Assembly: GCA_036417435.1 (NCBI GenBank)
Contig: CM070913.1
Location: forward strand, 5,560,680 to 5,624,679
Direction of reading: 5' to 3'
Source: Inia geoffrensis
Lineage: Eukaryota; Chordata; Mammalia; Artiodactyla; Iniidae
Length of the DNA: 64,000 bases
The notes beneath the pieces were generated by a model. It was not told the origin of the DNA. It saw only the letters and a list, made by a program, of their open reading frames with translations, and searched no databases. This document shows, piece after piece, positions 23,063 through 34,016 of this stretch. A program made the translations under genes and the position numbers. The stretch's first letter is position 1. Each line of letters starts with the position of its first letter.

Positions 23063-23550
23063 AAAAACATATCAGCACACTCTCCTTCCATCCCTCAGAG
23101 CAAATTCACACCTTCCCAGCTGGAAAGAAATGTTTTTGAAAGACAGAGGGAGTGAAATCACTTGCAAATATTTGGGGTGCAAAGAGGGTGTGTAGAAACA
23201 GAAGTCTGTAAAAGGAAGGTGGTCGTCAATGACAGAGGTGCCAGACGCAGGAAGAAAGAAGGTGGGTGGAAGAGACCAAAAACGCGGCTTAGCAGAGCCA
23301 AGGATGGAGAACAGGCTGCTTGAGGACGGAGGAGAGGGAAGCTGGCTCACCCAGCAACGCAGCAAGCGACCGAGGGCTCTTTGTTGGAAACACTCAAGGA
23401 CACCAGAGAGACATGGATGCCAGCAGGTGGGCGACCCAAGTGACGACAGAGGGAAGGCCACCCCCTCACGCCCACCTTGCTCCCTAGGCTTTGCATCTCG
23501 TTACCCTTCGGTCAGATGCCATCAGATATTTGAGAAAAGAGCCCATGTTA
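23063..23550. other. No gene seen
   Basis: Slightly GC-richer unique DNA. Frames of 148 (plus, 23229) and 129 (minus) codons overlap each other and run into a SINE, so neither is credible. Confidence 0.45.
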
Positions 23551-23563
23551 AAGACAGAAGCCA

Positions 23564-23768
23564 GGGCTTCCCTGGTGGCGCAGTGCTTGAGAGTCCGCCT
23601 GCCGATGCAGGGGGACGCGGGTTCGTGCCCCGGTCTGGGAAGATCCCACATGCTGCGGAGCGGCTGGGCCCGTGAGCCATGGCCGCTGAGCCTGCGCGTC
23701 CGGAGCCTGTGCTCCGCAACGGGAGAGGCCACAGCAGTGAGAGGCCCGCGTACCGCAAAAAAAAAAAA
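23564..23768 (+). mobile_element. CHR-family SINE, short form
   Basis: A complete insertion with a perfect 13-bp TSD (AAGACAGAAGCCA) at 23551-23563 and 23769-23781. The head is GGGCTTCCCTGGTGGCGCAG with an intact A box. The B box is GGTTCGTGCCC and the tail is pure A. The body is close to the other short-form copies. Confidence 0.96.
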
Positions 23769-23819
23769 AAGACAGAAGCCAAAGCAAACTGACCAAGGAA
23801 AGGACCTTCAGGAAAAACA

Positions 23820-24030
23820 TAAAATGCGATTCTGTCCCCAGAAGCCAAAGGCAGCCCCCAGCCACCAGCAACCAAAGAACCAGGCCTTCATGCTACAGCT
23901 GCATGGGACTCAATTTGCAGCAACAGAAATGGGCAGATTGCCCCCCAGACGCTGCGGAAAGGAGCACAGCCCGGGCTTCCAAGCTACGGTTTGTGGCAAT
24001 GTGTGACTGCAGCATAGAAAACTAGTGATG
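23820..24030 (+). repeat. MaLR-like LTR 3' portion (weak)
   Basis: Segments such as 'ctacggtttgtggcaatgtg' and 'actgcagcatagaaaactag' resemble the 3' end of MLT/MST LTRs (agtctgtggtattttgttatggcagcc...aaactaata). The rest is too diverged to be sure. Confidence 0.35.
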
Positions 24031-25244
24031 CCCACTGAATAACCAAGAATTCTTTTTCTCCAAAATTTCCGACTGAAATGTCTCTAAAATTATTTCAGAC
24101 TCGGCTGTCTTCTTCATCAGGAACCACTTAAGAGCATCCATGACTCAGCCCCTCGTTAGCAACACGTGTCCTCACAGTGACAGGCAGGGTCTATCGAATG
24201 TCTGTGCCCAGCACAGAATTACCTTTATTCCGCTAGTTTTCTCTTCTCTGCTTTCCTCTTTTCATACTTTGCGGCACCATGGCTGTTAGCAAAGCGACAA
24301 CTGCTAACTCACCCTATTGTGCTATTTTTAATCCTCATGCCTAAACGTGGGAGGGATAGAAGGACTTAGGTTCCTTCCATTCATACCTTGATTTTACAGG
24401 GAGTCTGTTATTTCACGTGGCTCCCCTGGATCTAGTGCCCCTGCAGTCGCTGGAGGCTGGTACAGCTCACAGGGCAAATGGCACCTGCTTTGACGGGCTT
24501 TGCCCCAAGCCAGCCAAACAAGGACAAGTCAAAGCTAGTGATTATTCATCTCAGAACAGAGTAACCGACGCAACATAACGACCCCGTCTTGGTAGTGAAC
24601 AAGCTCTAGAGGTGGCATCCAACAGGTACAAGTCATTCTGGTCTCCACCAGGCAGGTTCAAATAAAATCAGGCTCCGATAGGAACAATGGCAGAAATGAA
24701 TTACTCTGAGATGAGTCCTGAGCCACTTTTACACATAAACGTACCAATGGGCAGATGATGAAACTCGTGTGGAATGAAATATATTTGCAATTTGCATTTA
24801 AGGCTGTAGGGCTGCTTACTAAATTGTCCTGAAGTAAGCTACCATTATTCATGTATTTTTAACGACCCGTAAATTTTCAAATTTCAAACTATTCCCATAC
24901 TTACGCTTTTACAAACATTTCACTCACGTGCTTATGAATGACTGTGCCGTGACATAGCCCGCAGAACGTCTTGTTTACTCATCATTTATTGCAGTATTAT
25001 GTGCTGTATGTTACATGTGTATGTAGATGTGCACATATATGTACATGTGCACATGTATATCTACTATACACACAGGGACACTCACTCATACACACATTTA
25101 CATAAAACAAACCTAAGAGAAAGCATGTAAACGTAGGGAAAATTATCCGCCATAATCTATCTATGATAATAACTTGAGGGATTTGAACAAATCAGTTGCG
25201 CAATAAGATTCAGGGTTTTTAGAAGAACATTACTGTAGTCTGGT
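24031..25244. other. No gene seen; includes a TG/CA-rich patch
   Basis: Mostly unique DNA. At about 24998-25075 there is an imperfect alternation of TGTA, CATGTG and CACATA words (purine-pyrimidine alternation). No coding signal was seen. Confidence 0.5.
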
Positions 25245-25440
25245 TGTAGTCTGTGGTCCTTCCAAAATTGATAGGTGGGACACCTAAGCCCCCAAACAAT
25301 GGTCGTATCAGGTGGGGTCTTTGGGAGGTTATTCAGTCATGAGCATGGAGCCCTGGTGAATGGACTCTTGTCCTTAGAGGAGGCCCCCGAGAGGCTCCCA
25401 GGCCCCTTCCACCTGGAACCTGCACAGAACCACTTCCCTC
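25245..25440 (+). repeat. MaLR/ERVL-type LTR-like fragment
   Basis: The order 'aattgataggtgggacacct', 'aagcccccaaacaatggtcg', 'ggtggggtctttgggaggtt' and 'atgagcatggagccctggtg' follows mammalian LTR consensus text (aacccccaatgtgatggta...ggtggggcctttgggaggtg...gagccctcatgaatgg). The family is uncertain. Confidence 0.45.
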
Positions 25441-26114
25441 AAGCACAGGCCAGTGACTGGGTTCGTCCAGAGTTAGGGCTGTGCTGAGAGACTGTGAAAA
25501 CTTGGGATGAGAGATTCAGATATTGTCAGTAAAAGGCAGAGTTTGAGGGCCCGTGGAAGGAACTCACGAAGGGAGGCTCTTCTGGAAAAAGATAAAAGTA
25601 GGAAGGTCAATGAATGTTGAGTCCTGATGGCAAAAAAGAACAGATGTACACGTGCTGGATTTTTGAGCCAACTCGGCTGATGGTCAGAGAGCAGGACACC
25701 TGAATGTGAGTCCCGGGTGTGGAGCGGCTTCAAAGGTAACCAGGACTACGGTGTGGACCTGGGAGTGCAGGAGGCACCGTGCGGTCCAAGGCTCACTTTG
25801 ACTTCAAAAGCGTGTCTGTCGATTAGAAAGGAATGTTAAGCAAGTAGGGTTCACAGTCTTCCCAGCAGTACTGAAGTTTACCCGAAGCTGAGTTTGCTGG
25901 ATACGGTTCCTGAATTTGTACAGGCTATCGAATAGTCACGTCGAATGTACGTGTTTTAGGGGAAAACCTAATTTTAGGATTCTTACTCCCAGCCGTGGTC
26001 TCTTTTCTGGCCATCACTTGTGTGGTGTTCACGCCCCTGCGTGACTTATTCAGTGAAAGGTCCCCAGATGCCAATCTTGCCTTCTTCCGTCTCCCATGTT
26101 ACTACCAGAAATAT
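25441..26114. other. No gene seen
   Basis: Unique DNA with short frames only (86 codons, minus, at 25473-25733), none with a domain. Confidence 0.5.
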
Positions 26115-26350
26115 CTCACTAACATACACATTGGATCATGTCACTTTCTTGCTCGAAAACTTTCAATAACCCCAGTCACCTACGGAATCCACTTCAGACT
26201 CTCCGGCAGGTGCACCGTCTGAGCCGGGCCCGCTCAGGCTTGGTCCCTTCACTCAGCCTGGGCCCCGCGCTGGACGCACAGAGCTGCCTGCCCTTCTCCA
26301 CACACCTGTGTTGCTGGTGAATCGTGGCCACCTCCAAGTTCAGGAGTCCT
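26115..26350. repeat. L2-like LINE fragment
   Basis: The words 'ggatcatgtcactttcttgc', 'tcgaaaactttcaataaccc' and 'tacggaatccacttcagact' follow a very common L2 3' segment (gatcatgtcactcccctgctcaaaaacctt...). The remainder is GC-rich and diverged. I did not determine the strand of the parent LINE. Confidence 0.5.
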
Positions 26351-27309
26351 TTCTCTCCTCTCTCTCTGTGTGATATGGGCTAAGTCTCCCTGCAGACCCC
26401 AGCCCCACACACAGCAAGGTCCTATTTCCAGCATCAGGACCTCCAGCATCTCATCACACTTCCCTTCTCCGTTAAGCCCTGGGCGGCCCGAATTCATGTC
26501 GTGCTCACTGTCAATGAATGAAGCGATTTGCCATCAGAGTTCTGGAACCTGGCACAGCCAACAGCGCTGTAACTCACGCCTGAGGGAAGCTTACCTCACA
26601 CACTTCTTTTCGTCATGAGGGGCATCAGAGCCTCTTGTGTTTCAGAATGCAAGACCGCACTTCAGCACTAGGCTTGGGGGCCACTTTAAACAACGAATTC
26701 ACCAGCTATAGCTAAAAGAATAAATTCGAAAAACAAAGACGTAAAACGAGCTCATAATTAGTCCTCATTCCATCCCCCCATCAGATCTGTTATTCTGTTC
26801 TTGTTTTTTTTTTATAAGCAATAGAAGGTGTTACCACTATTACATGCTATGATGTCTTTTCTCGCCTCTTTTGGGAACTGAAGAGAGCACGGGCTTTCAG
26901 GAGTATATGAATTGGCTCCTGGAGCTGAGTTAACTCTGGGAAGACATTCAGTCCTTCTGGGTCTAAGTCCTCATCTGCAAAGACATGAAAAGAGCCAACC
27001 TGGTCCTTACCAGATGCCTAATAACGATCTCTCTTCCTTCTCTCACATGTACATACATACTCAAAGTGTTCCTCTTGTTGGTAAGTCCAGGGAGAGCATC
27101 TATTTACGACACAAATGTGTTCGGTCACACGGCTCACGTCAACACGATGGACTTTGTTGCTTGCGAAGAACGTGGATGCTGTTTGCTGCTTCCCCTCCTC
27201 CACACGGCCTCCCCTCCAGGGCTGGGTCCTGACCCTCTCTGGACTCTGGCACCTGGCTCTCCTCTCCCCTCGTGTCAGCCTGCATCACCATTTTACTCTA
27301 ATTTTTCAC
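26351..27309. other. No gene seen
   Basis: Several overlapping frames of 60-110 codons lie on both strands and lack domains. A degraded MIR may lie at about 26885-27000 (words 'agcacgggctttcagg' and 'aagtcctcatctgcaaag'). Confidence 0.45.
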
Positions 27310-27565
27310 AAGTTTGACTTTTTTAGATTCCACATGTAAGCGACCTCATACAGTATTTGACTTTCTCTTAGCCTAATCCCCTCAAGGTCCATCCATGTAA
27401 TTGCAAGCAGGATTTCCTCCTTTCTCATGGCTGCATAGTATTCCATTGTGCATATGTACTACATCATTTTTATCTACCTTTTGGTTGATGGGGACTTGGG
27501 TTGTTCCCACATCTTGGCTATTGTGAATAACGCTGTGATAAACATGGGTGTGTATACCTCATCAT
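27310..27565 (-). pseudogene. L1 ORF2 C-terminal fragment, reverse strand
   Basis: Reverse-strand L1 text: 'aggtccatccatgtaattgc', 'ctcatggctgcatagtattc', 'cattgtgcatatgtactaca' and 'cttggctattgtgaataacg'. On the other strand it encodes the ORF2 C-terminal segment ending in a YTMEYYxAM...TWMDLE-type motif, with some changes. It is truncated at both ends and has no poly-A or TSD, so it is an old fragment. Confidence 0.85.
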
Positions 27566-28034
27566 ATCCTGTTTTCAAGGACTCTACTTTGAACAGCCTA
27601 TTCTTTTATTGTTCAGGTTTGTGTTCATGAAAATGCACCAAGAACTAATACACGTCACTATATGTTCCAGAAGAGTATTAATGGTGAGAGTCTCACCTTT
27701 CTTACTCTTTCCCTGAGCCTGGGAGACTTTCTTTCTAAGAGAAAAACTTCTCTTTTCATGTCTCTTTGAGATTCCCTGCTATGCCTGTGAATTTTCTCCT
27801 TCTAAGGAGTCAAGCATTTTTTCAAAAAATGCACATAAATCAACCGAAGCCATGACAATGTGAACAGCTCAGATCAAGTTCGTGCCTGTACCTACATCAT
27901 GACTGCCTTCAGCCAGCAACAACTGTAAATTGCCGTCAGTTGAAAGATAATTCCAAACAGTAAGAATCTTAAAATGTGAAAAAAGTGAACATACTAAAAT
28001 CGATGAAAGAGGGTAATAATTCACATTTTGAGCA
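27566..28034. other. No gene seen
   Basis: AT-rich unique DNA. The 148-codon minus frame at 27869-28315 overlaps the MIR and is probably chance. Confidence 0.45.
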
Positions 28035-28165
28035 ATTCTTATGTACTTGCACTTTTCCAAGTCTGTTAGATTTATTGACTTATTTAATCGTAATAATATA
28101 CAAACCTGTATAGTAGGTGTTGCTATCATTCCTACTGTATAAATGAGAACCAAGGAATATTCAAA
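28035..28165 (-). repeat. MIR SINE fragment
   Basis: 'ttgacttatttaatcgtaat', then 'gtagtaggtgttgctatcat', then 'cctactgtataaatgagaac' follow the inverted MIR core in order. Confidence 0.6.
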
Positions 28166-28327
28166 TAATAAGAGACACTTTATGCTCAAACCATCAATCC
28201 AGTTCATTTTTTGCAGCACTGCCTGCCCTCGCCAAATACAGCATGATATTACTGAGAAAAGAGTAAGACTACAGAATAGTCCAAAAAAAAAAACAAGAAA
28301 AAAGAAGTTTTTCAATTCAATCTTCCA

Positions 28328-28497
28328 CTAGGGCTGCTGGATAAGACACAGAACACCCAGTTAAATTTGAATCTCAGAAAAACAATGAATAATTTTTAGT
28401 ATATCTCAAACACAGCATGGGACGCACCTACACTAAAAAAAAAAAAAATTCTGCTCATTGTTTCCTGAAATTCAAATTTAAGTGAGCATCCTGTTTT
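28328..28497. repeat. Hairpin (MITE-like) palindromic repeat
   Basis: The left arm, around 28359-28375 (CAGTTAAATTTGAATCTCAG), pairs with a right arm around 28465-28482 (CTGAAATTCAAATTTAAG). The inner parts AACAATGAATAATTTTTAGTA and CACTAAAA...TGCTCATTGTTT are also largely complementary. I remember a widespread mammalian palindromic element of this kind but cannot name it. Confidence 0.65.
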
Positions 28498-28620
28498 TAC
28501 TCCTATCTCTGTCGTATCTATAACCTAATGTGCTCCTTTACACATCCTTACAAGAGCTCACGTCCCTTCCAGGATAGAGGGAGACGCCCACATATTTAGA
28601 ACATATTTAGCACTTTGTAT

Positions 28621-28738
28621 GTTTTTTTTTTACATCTTTATTGGAATATAATTGCTTTACAATGGTGTGTTAGTTTCTGCTGTGTAACAAAGTGATTCAG
28701 CTATACATATACATATGTCCCCATATCCCCTCCCTCTT
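28621..28738 (-). mobile_element. L1 3' UTR, 'AATAAAGATG' type, very short
   Basis: A 118-bp 5'-truncated insertion with an 11-bp TSD (GCACTTTGTAT) at 28610-28620 and 28739-28749. The poly-T is followed by 'acatctttattggaatataa', 'ggtgtgttagtttctgctgt' and 'aaagtgattcagctatacat'. The 5' truncation falls in CCCCTCCCTCTT, the edge of the G-rich L1 3'-UTR tract. Confidence 0.93.
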
Positions 28739-28769
28739 GCACTTTGTATTTTTTACAAGAGTATATACA

Positions 28770-28930
28770 GCACTTTCCATGTGCCCGATGCCCCGTGTCC
28801 TCAAAACAGCCTGCCAAGGACAGTGTTTGCTAGCCACGTTTGATAGATCAGTGCATTCAAGAGAAAGGAAGTTGAATATCTTCAAGGTTATACGGAAAAT
28901 GAGTGGTGAAATAAAGGCACAAATCCATTT
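28770..28930 (-). repeat. MIR-like SINE fragment
   Basis: 'gtcctcaaaacagcctgcca', 'tttgatagatcagtgcattc' and 'gagaaaggaagttgaatatc' approximate the inverted MIR order (cctcacaacaaccctatgag...acagatgaggaaactgaggc...gttaagtaac). It is diverged, so confidence is limited. Confidence 0.45.
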
Positions 28931-30769
28931 CTCTCTGGATGCAGAGGCCAGGCTCTGTGCAGTGAAAACCACATCTTTTGTGCTGTACTTTCCGTCTTAC
29001 CTGTTCTGAACCGTTTTTTCAAGAGAGCATTATTGCTCCCATTCCAGTTCATTGAAAACAGCAGGGATTATTGCCAAAATGGAGGAGGAGCTGTGTGCGC
29101 TTCCGTGTTCCCTCTAATCACTGTTCCGAGGTGGCCTGGACTAAATGGCCAGCCTCATGCTGATTCGTCCCCCGACTAGGTCACCAACAGAGAGGAAACA
29201 GGAAATCCATGCTAATTTCACGTTCTGAGGGAAGGTTGGGTGTACAAATCAATATGGGTGAGTTTTTCACATTGAATAGGGATAAGTCCATCAAGCAAAA
29301 GGATTCACTTTCAGATGACGGAAAACGAATAGAAAGATGTTTGCTCCCAAGTTGTTGACTTAACAGTCAAGATAGGATAGAAAATAACCCAAATGTCATT
29401 CAGGCTATACGCTTATTACCATCAAGACAATCTGGCACTTCAAAATTATTGTGTTTGCTTAAATATTATTTGGGGATTTAAGATTAGAATCAATGAGTTT
29501 TATTACACTTTATTTTAACTGAGAGTTTTCATGAAACAATTCGTCCACGTTTTTCTAATGATGTTTTTAAAATGAACATTAACGTTCTTTTTAAAAAAAA
29601 AGGTTACACTTTTCATTCTCATATTTGGCATTGAGCTTTACTCTTGCTACCCATGTCCACACCTTCCTACTTTTCCCATTTTTTTGAAAGTGTTCTCTGT
29701 ATCTACTTAAGAGATGTGGTTATAACACAGTGATAGGAAACACTTTTTGATCCCCATGGCATCAACTCTCACTACAAACACATGATGCTTTGAGGGGGAA
29801 TTAAATCAGAGGCAAGAGAGAAGAAAAATAGTTTAAAGTATGATTTTAAAGATGCAGCACTAACGTAGTAAATGCATTAATATAGATATTTATACAACCG
29901 AATAAGGATTATTTTTTAAATAATGTCAAACTTCTAGATCTTTAATAGGATTTTCAGTGTTTTTCTGGAGTTTTGTATTGTATAATGTCAAATTTGCTTA
30001 TTTAGTCTCCCATATACTAATCTGTTTTACTCAGTACCGTCCTTAATCCTGGTTAGTCTTATTTAGAAAGAATGGTATTCAGCTTAGGGTTACGAGATAC
30101 TTTCGGTAGATCAACACTGATCTCTGTGTTTTGAAAAATCAATGAAAAATGCATGTCCAACTAAAAGAATTTGGGATGATGCTTTGTTTATACCAAGAAA
30201 ACTGAGCTCAGTATAACTTGATTAAACTACAGCTACTGAAATGCAGAAATCTGTTATTTGGAAGAGCCCTTCCATTTTGGTTCACTGTCTGCTTTCTCTT
30301 GGTCGGATTTGGGATGTGCGTTTTTGGAGGTGTTGAGGTCTTGTCAGTGCATTGCATCTGAAGGCATGTGGTCTCAACCTGTACCATTACTGGTGAAGTT
30401 AGTTTGATCACATGACCACTTGATCAAGACAGTGTCTGCTACAATGTTACTGTTTTGTCCTTGGTAACTAATAAATTCTTGGAAGAAGATACTTTGTGAT
30501 CGTAGAGATATCATGTTTTCCTCCCCGTTCTTGCACGATAACTTTGACAACCATTGGTTGATGGGTCTTGCCTAAGACAATTTTACTATGGTAGCTGCCA
30601 AATGATGACATTGTAATTTCATCATCTTTCTACTTTTTATAGTTGGATTCCTACTGTAATAATACACTTCTCCTTCTCTGCCATTTATTTATTCTTCCAT
30701 TTGTTTATATCAATATGCCTTTGTGATTGCTTCTTTCAGTCAATGAGTTATTATAACCTATTACTATAA
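28931..30769. other. No gene seen; AT-rich DNA
   Basis: Contains only short frames (67 codons or fewer outside repeats). No RNA gene or repeat was named with confidence. Confidence 0.5.
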
Positions 30770-31090
30770 TTTATTTTTTGCTCACTCAAATTGTCCCAAA
30801 TCATGCCAGTGGGAGTCTGGCCAGCAGGACTCCTGCATCATTAGTTTCCTTACCGTCTGGTGTCACAGGTGGTTCGGGCTCATCTCATACTTTCCTTATC
30901 CCTGTAGTGGTACCAGCCACATCTCTAAGGAGCCCTGGTTACTCTCACTGGACAATGTCATTTACGAATCAGAACTGGGTACTAGATGTGATCCATGTGG
31001 TAGAGATAGGAAATATATATAATAGATATAGATAGATACACACACGTCTACAGCTATTTTCATACCTATCCAACCCTCCCTTCCTCCCTC
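30770..31090. repeat. Ancient interspersed repeat, L1M-like (weak)
   Basis: The segment from 'cactcaaattgtcccaaatc' through 'aaggagccctggttactctc' to 'gagataggaaatatatataa' and 'acgtctacagctattttcat' matches an old mammalian repeat that I remember, probably of the L1M group. Orientation and family are uncertain. Confidence 0.4.
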
Positions 31091-32412
31091 CAACCCTTTT
31101 TCACTCTCTTTGCATCCATAGCTCCCATCCCAGTGCCAGATGGTTTCTCCCAGCTGTGCATTTTTCTTTATTTGTAACTCTCTTCTCCACCAGGAAGAAA
31201 CCTTCCTCACATTATCCACAAGACCTCCATCTATTTACTTATTTTCTCACACCTAAAAAGCACATAAAGTAGTTTCATAATTACCAAGCCACATTTCTGT
31301 GTTTATAAAGTCCAAACACTGTCCCAAAAGAGCTTTTGTTCCAACGTTGTTTATCCACTCTTCTCCCTCACCCGTCAGTGCGTTAATGTTGTTCGTTTGA
31401 AAAACATAAACCTTATTTCCTTCTGTCGTATTGTGGGGTTTTTCCCTTCTTCTTCCACACTTGTTGATCTTATTTTTCGGGAATATGAATCATTAAATGG
31501 TTCGAAAAGTCAGAACCAGAAAGGGTATAATCAGAGAAGCATCACTCCCCTCACGCCTTCTACTCACTGCCCCGTAGGAAACCAATCTCATTCCTGCAGC
31601 TGTGTCTCTTCTGTGCTTCCTTCTGTAAACATGAGGAAACACTGCACAGTTTTCCTTTCTTGCTCACTTGCACACACAAAACAATTATCCATCATCTTCC
31701 CTTATTTGCTTCTTTAAGTAACAATACAATAGAGCACCTGGAAGTAATTTCAGATTAGTTGACAGAGGTCCTCAAGGGGGGCGCTGGCCAGATTTGCACC
31801 CCTGGGAGGTCCATCTTGACACATTGCCTTGAGACCACCGTGCGGTGAGGAAAGCCCAGCTGGTCCAGTGGAGAGCCGGCGCTGCAGCCTTGGTTGCAGA
31901 CCGTCTCTACTGACCCACCCGCTGGATGGAGCCCTTATAGGAATGTGGAAACCGTAGAAGGACTGCTCAGAACAGGAGGGGTGACAGAGTTCTTTTTCTC
32001 TTCAAAAAAAAAAAAAAGGGCTTTGTTTCTATTACATCGAGACGGGTCTCTGCATGACTCCTTCCTGGTTTCCAACAGAGTGACACTTCGGTGCTCTGAT
32101 GACACTCTTTTCCCCCTGTTCCTTTAACATTTGTTGCAGGCTGCTCAGTGGTCAATTTATTTGCCGATATATTAGAACTGCTCATGAAGATTGTAAATCC
32201 CCTACTCGTGTGTGTTTGCATCATCCCAGACTCATGCCTTCAGTATTTCCCAAATGCACGCCCCCTAAATGAACTACCCGTCTTTATCACCACTACAGGT
32301 GGAATCTTTCTAACCTCCAAGTCTGGTTAGGTTATTCTGATTTCAAGCACATCCGTGATTTCCTGTTTTCTCCTGTGTAGGAGACAGAACTCAGATGACT
32401 TGGCGGGGCATA
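31091..32412. other. No gene seen
   Basis: Unique DNA with short frames (106 codons at 31397, plus; no domain). Confidence 0.5.
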
Positions 32413-32427
32413 AAAATCCTTTATTCT

Positions 32428-32635
32428 GGGGCGTCCCTGGTGGCGCAGTGGTTGAGAGTCCACCTGCCGATGCAGGGAACAGGGGTTCGTGCCCCGGTCC
32501 GGGAGGATCCCACGTGCCGCGGAGCGGCTGGGCCCGTGAGCCGTGGCCGCCGAGCCTGCGAGTCCGGAGCCTGTGCTCCGCAGCGGGAGAGGCGACCGCA
32601 GTGAGAGGCCCAGGTACCGCAAAAAAGAAAAAAAG
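32428..32635 (+). mobile_element. CHR-family SINE, short form
   Basis: A 15-bp TSD (AAAATCCTTTATTCT) at 32413-32427 and 32636-32650. The head GGGGCGTCCCTGGTGGCGCA has a substitution (GCGTCC for GCTTCC). The A box is intact, the B box is GGTTCGTGCCC, and the tail is AAAAAAGAAAAAAAG. Body variants include GAGCCGTGGCCGCCGAGCC. Confidence 0.96.
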
Positions 32636-32650
32636 AAAATCCTTTATTCT

Positions 32651-32906
32651 TATATTTATAATATAATCCCCTTTTAGCCTATCCACTCTCATCCTCCGCT
32701 GTTTCCCATGAATCCCAGCTCCAGCCTCCCCAGGATCCCCACACTCTCCGCATTTCTCATGCTGTTTCCTGCCGGCCTCTGTAAAAACTGTATTTTCTGA
32801 TTTTCATCTCCTTCCCCTTCTTATACAAAAATCCCTTTATTAGTCATGTCCGGCAATAGCACTCCAAGGATGCTGTCCCTGAATGCTCAGTATGCAGTTG
32901 CCATCT
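32651..32906. other. No gene seen
   Basis: Short unique stretch between a SINE and an L1 tail. Nothing recognised. Confidence 0.5.
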
Positions 32907-32917
32907 AAAATCTGTCT

Positions 32918-33076
32918 TAGGGCGGGAGGGAGGGAGGGAGACGCAAGAGGGAAGAGATATGGGAACATATGTATATGTATAGCTGATTCACTTTGTTATA
33001 AAGCAGAAACTAACACACCATTGTAAAGCAATTATACTCCAATAAAGATGTTAAAAAAAATAAAAAATAAAAAAAT
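32918..33076 (+). mobile_element. L1 3' UTR, 'AATAAAGATG' type, very short
   Basis: A 5'-truncated insertion with an 11-bp TSD (AAAATCTGTCT) at 32907-32917 and 33077-33087. It begins inside a G-rich tract (GGGCGGGAGGGAGGGAGGGA). It then carries 'gctgattcactttgttataa', 'cagaaactaacacaccattg' and 'actccaataaagatgttaaa' before an A-rich tail. Confidence 0.95.
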
Positions 33077-33087
33077 AAAATCTGTCT

Positions 33088-33434
33088 GGACTTCTCTTCA
33101 GATAAGCCTGTACTTGAGTTATAACATCGTCCAGACTACTTTAAATTTAATTCACATTCTCTCTCTCCCTCTCTCTTATTTTTTACCCTTCATTTAGATC
33201 AGGAAAACAACATTAATTATGTTTGTATCTTCAGTGCCCACCACATAGTAGCTACATGAAAAAAAATGACTCCATTAATAATTCAAGGGTAGAGATTAGT
33301 ATATTTTTTAATTGAATTGATTGTAAATGAAATGAACAGAAAGATGCCCTTCCAGGAAGTTAAGCTTCATTCCTCTGAATCAGTTATCAAAATTACCTTG
33401 GAGTTTTTCCTACAGTCTGTTTGGTAATCCAATT
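33088..33434. other. No gene seen
   Basis: AT-rich unique stretch with a short CT-rich run near 33159-33176. Nothing else recognised. Confidence 0.5.
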
Positions 33435-33449
33435 AAAAATTTAGGCCCA

Positions 33450-33657
33450 GGGGCTTCCCTGGTGGCGCAGTGGTTGAGAGTCCGCCTGCCGATGCAGGGG
33501 ATACGGGTTCGTGCCCCGGTCTGGGAAGATCCCACATGCCGCGGAGCGGCTGGGCCCGTGAGCCATGGCCGCTGAGCCTGTGCGTCCGGAGCCTGTGCTC
33601 CGCAACGGGAGAGGCCACAACAGTGAGAGGCCCGCATACCGCAAAAAAAAAAAAAAA
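33450..33657 (+). mobile_element. CHR-family SINE, short form
   Basis: A perfect 15-bp TSD (AAAAATTTAGGCCCA) at 33435-33449 and 33658-33672. A box TGGCGCAGTGG, B box GGTTCGTGCCC, and an uninterrupted A tail of about 20 nt. A long-form SINE starts only 23 bp after the downstream TSD. Confidence 0.97.
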
Positions 33658-33695
33658 AAAAATTTAGGCCCAAATATTTTAAAATTTAAAAGTTT

Positions 33696-33996
33696 TGGGC
33701 TTCCCTGGTGGTGCAGTGGTTAAGAATCCGCCTGCCAATGCAGGGGACACGGGTTCGAGCACTGGCCCTGGAAGATCCCACGTGCCGCGGAACAACTAAG
33801 CCCGTGTGCCACAGCTACTGAAGCCCACGCGCCTAGAGCCCGTGCTCGGCAACAAGAGAAGCCATGACAATGAGAAGGCCACACACCACAATGAAGAGTA
33901 GCCCCCGCTCGCTGCAACTAGAGAAAGCCCGCGCACAGCAACAAAGACCCAACACAGCCAAAAATTAAAACAAATAAATTTATTTTTTTAAAAAAC
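33696..33996 (+). mobile_element. CHR-family SINE, long form
   Basis: A perfect 20-bp AT-rich TSD at 33676-33695 and 33997-34016. The head is GGGCTTCCCTGGTGGTGCAG, the B box is changed to GGTTCGAGCAC, and the tail is T- and A-rich after AAAATTAAAACAAATAAATT. It carries fewer copies of the internal 'cacaactactgaagcc' module than other long copies. Confidence 0.95.
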
Positions 33997-34016
33997 ATTT
34001 TAAAATTTAAAAGTTT

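Noticed and set aside
24998..25075. CRISPR-like or phage-type repeats
   Set aside because: Only imperfect TGTA/CATGTG words in vertebrate DNA, without regular spacers.
27869..28315. 148-codon minus frame resembling a membrane protein
   Set aside because: The hydrophobicity comes from AT-rich DNA, it overlaps a MIR, and there is no start context or homology that I recognise.
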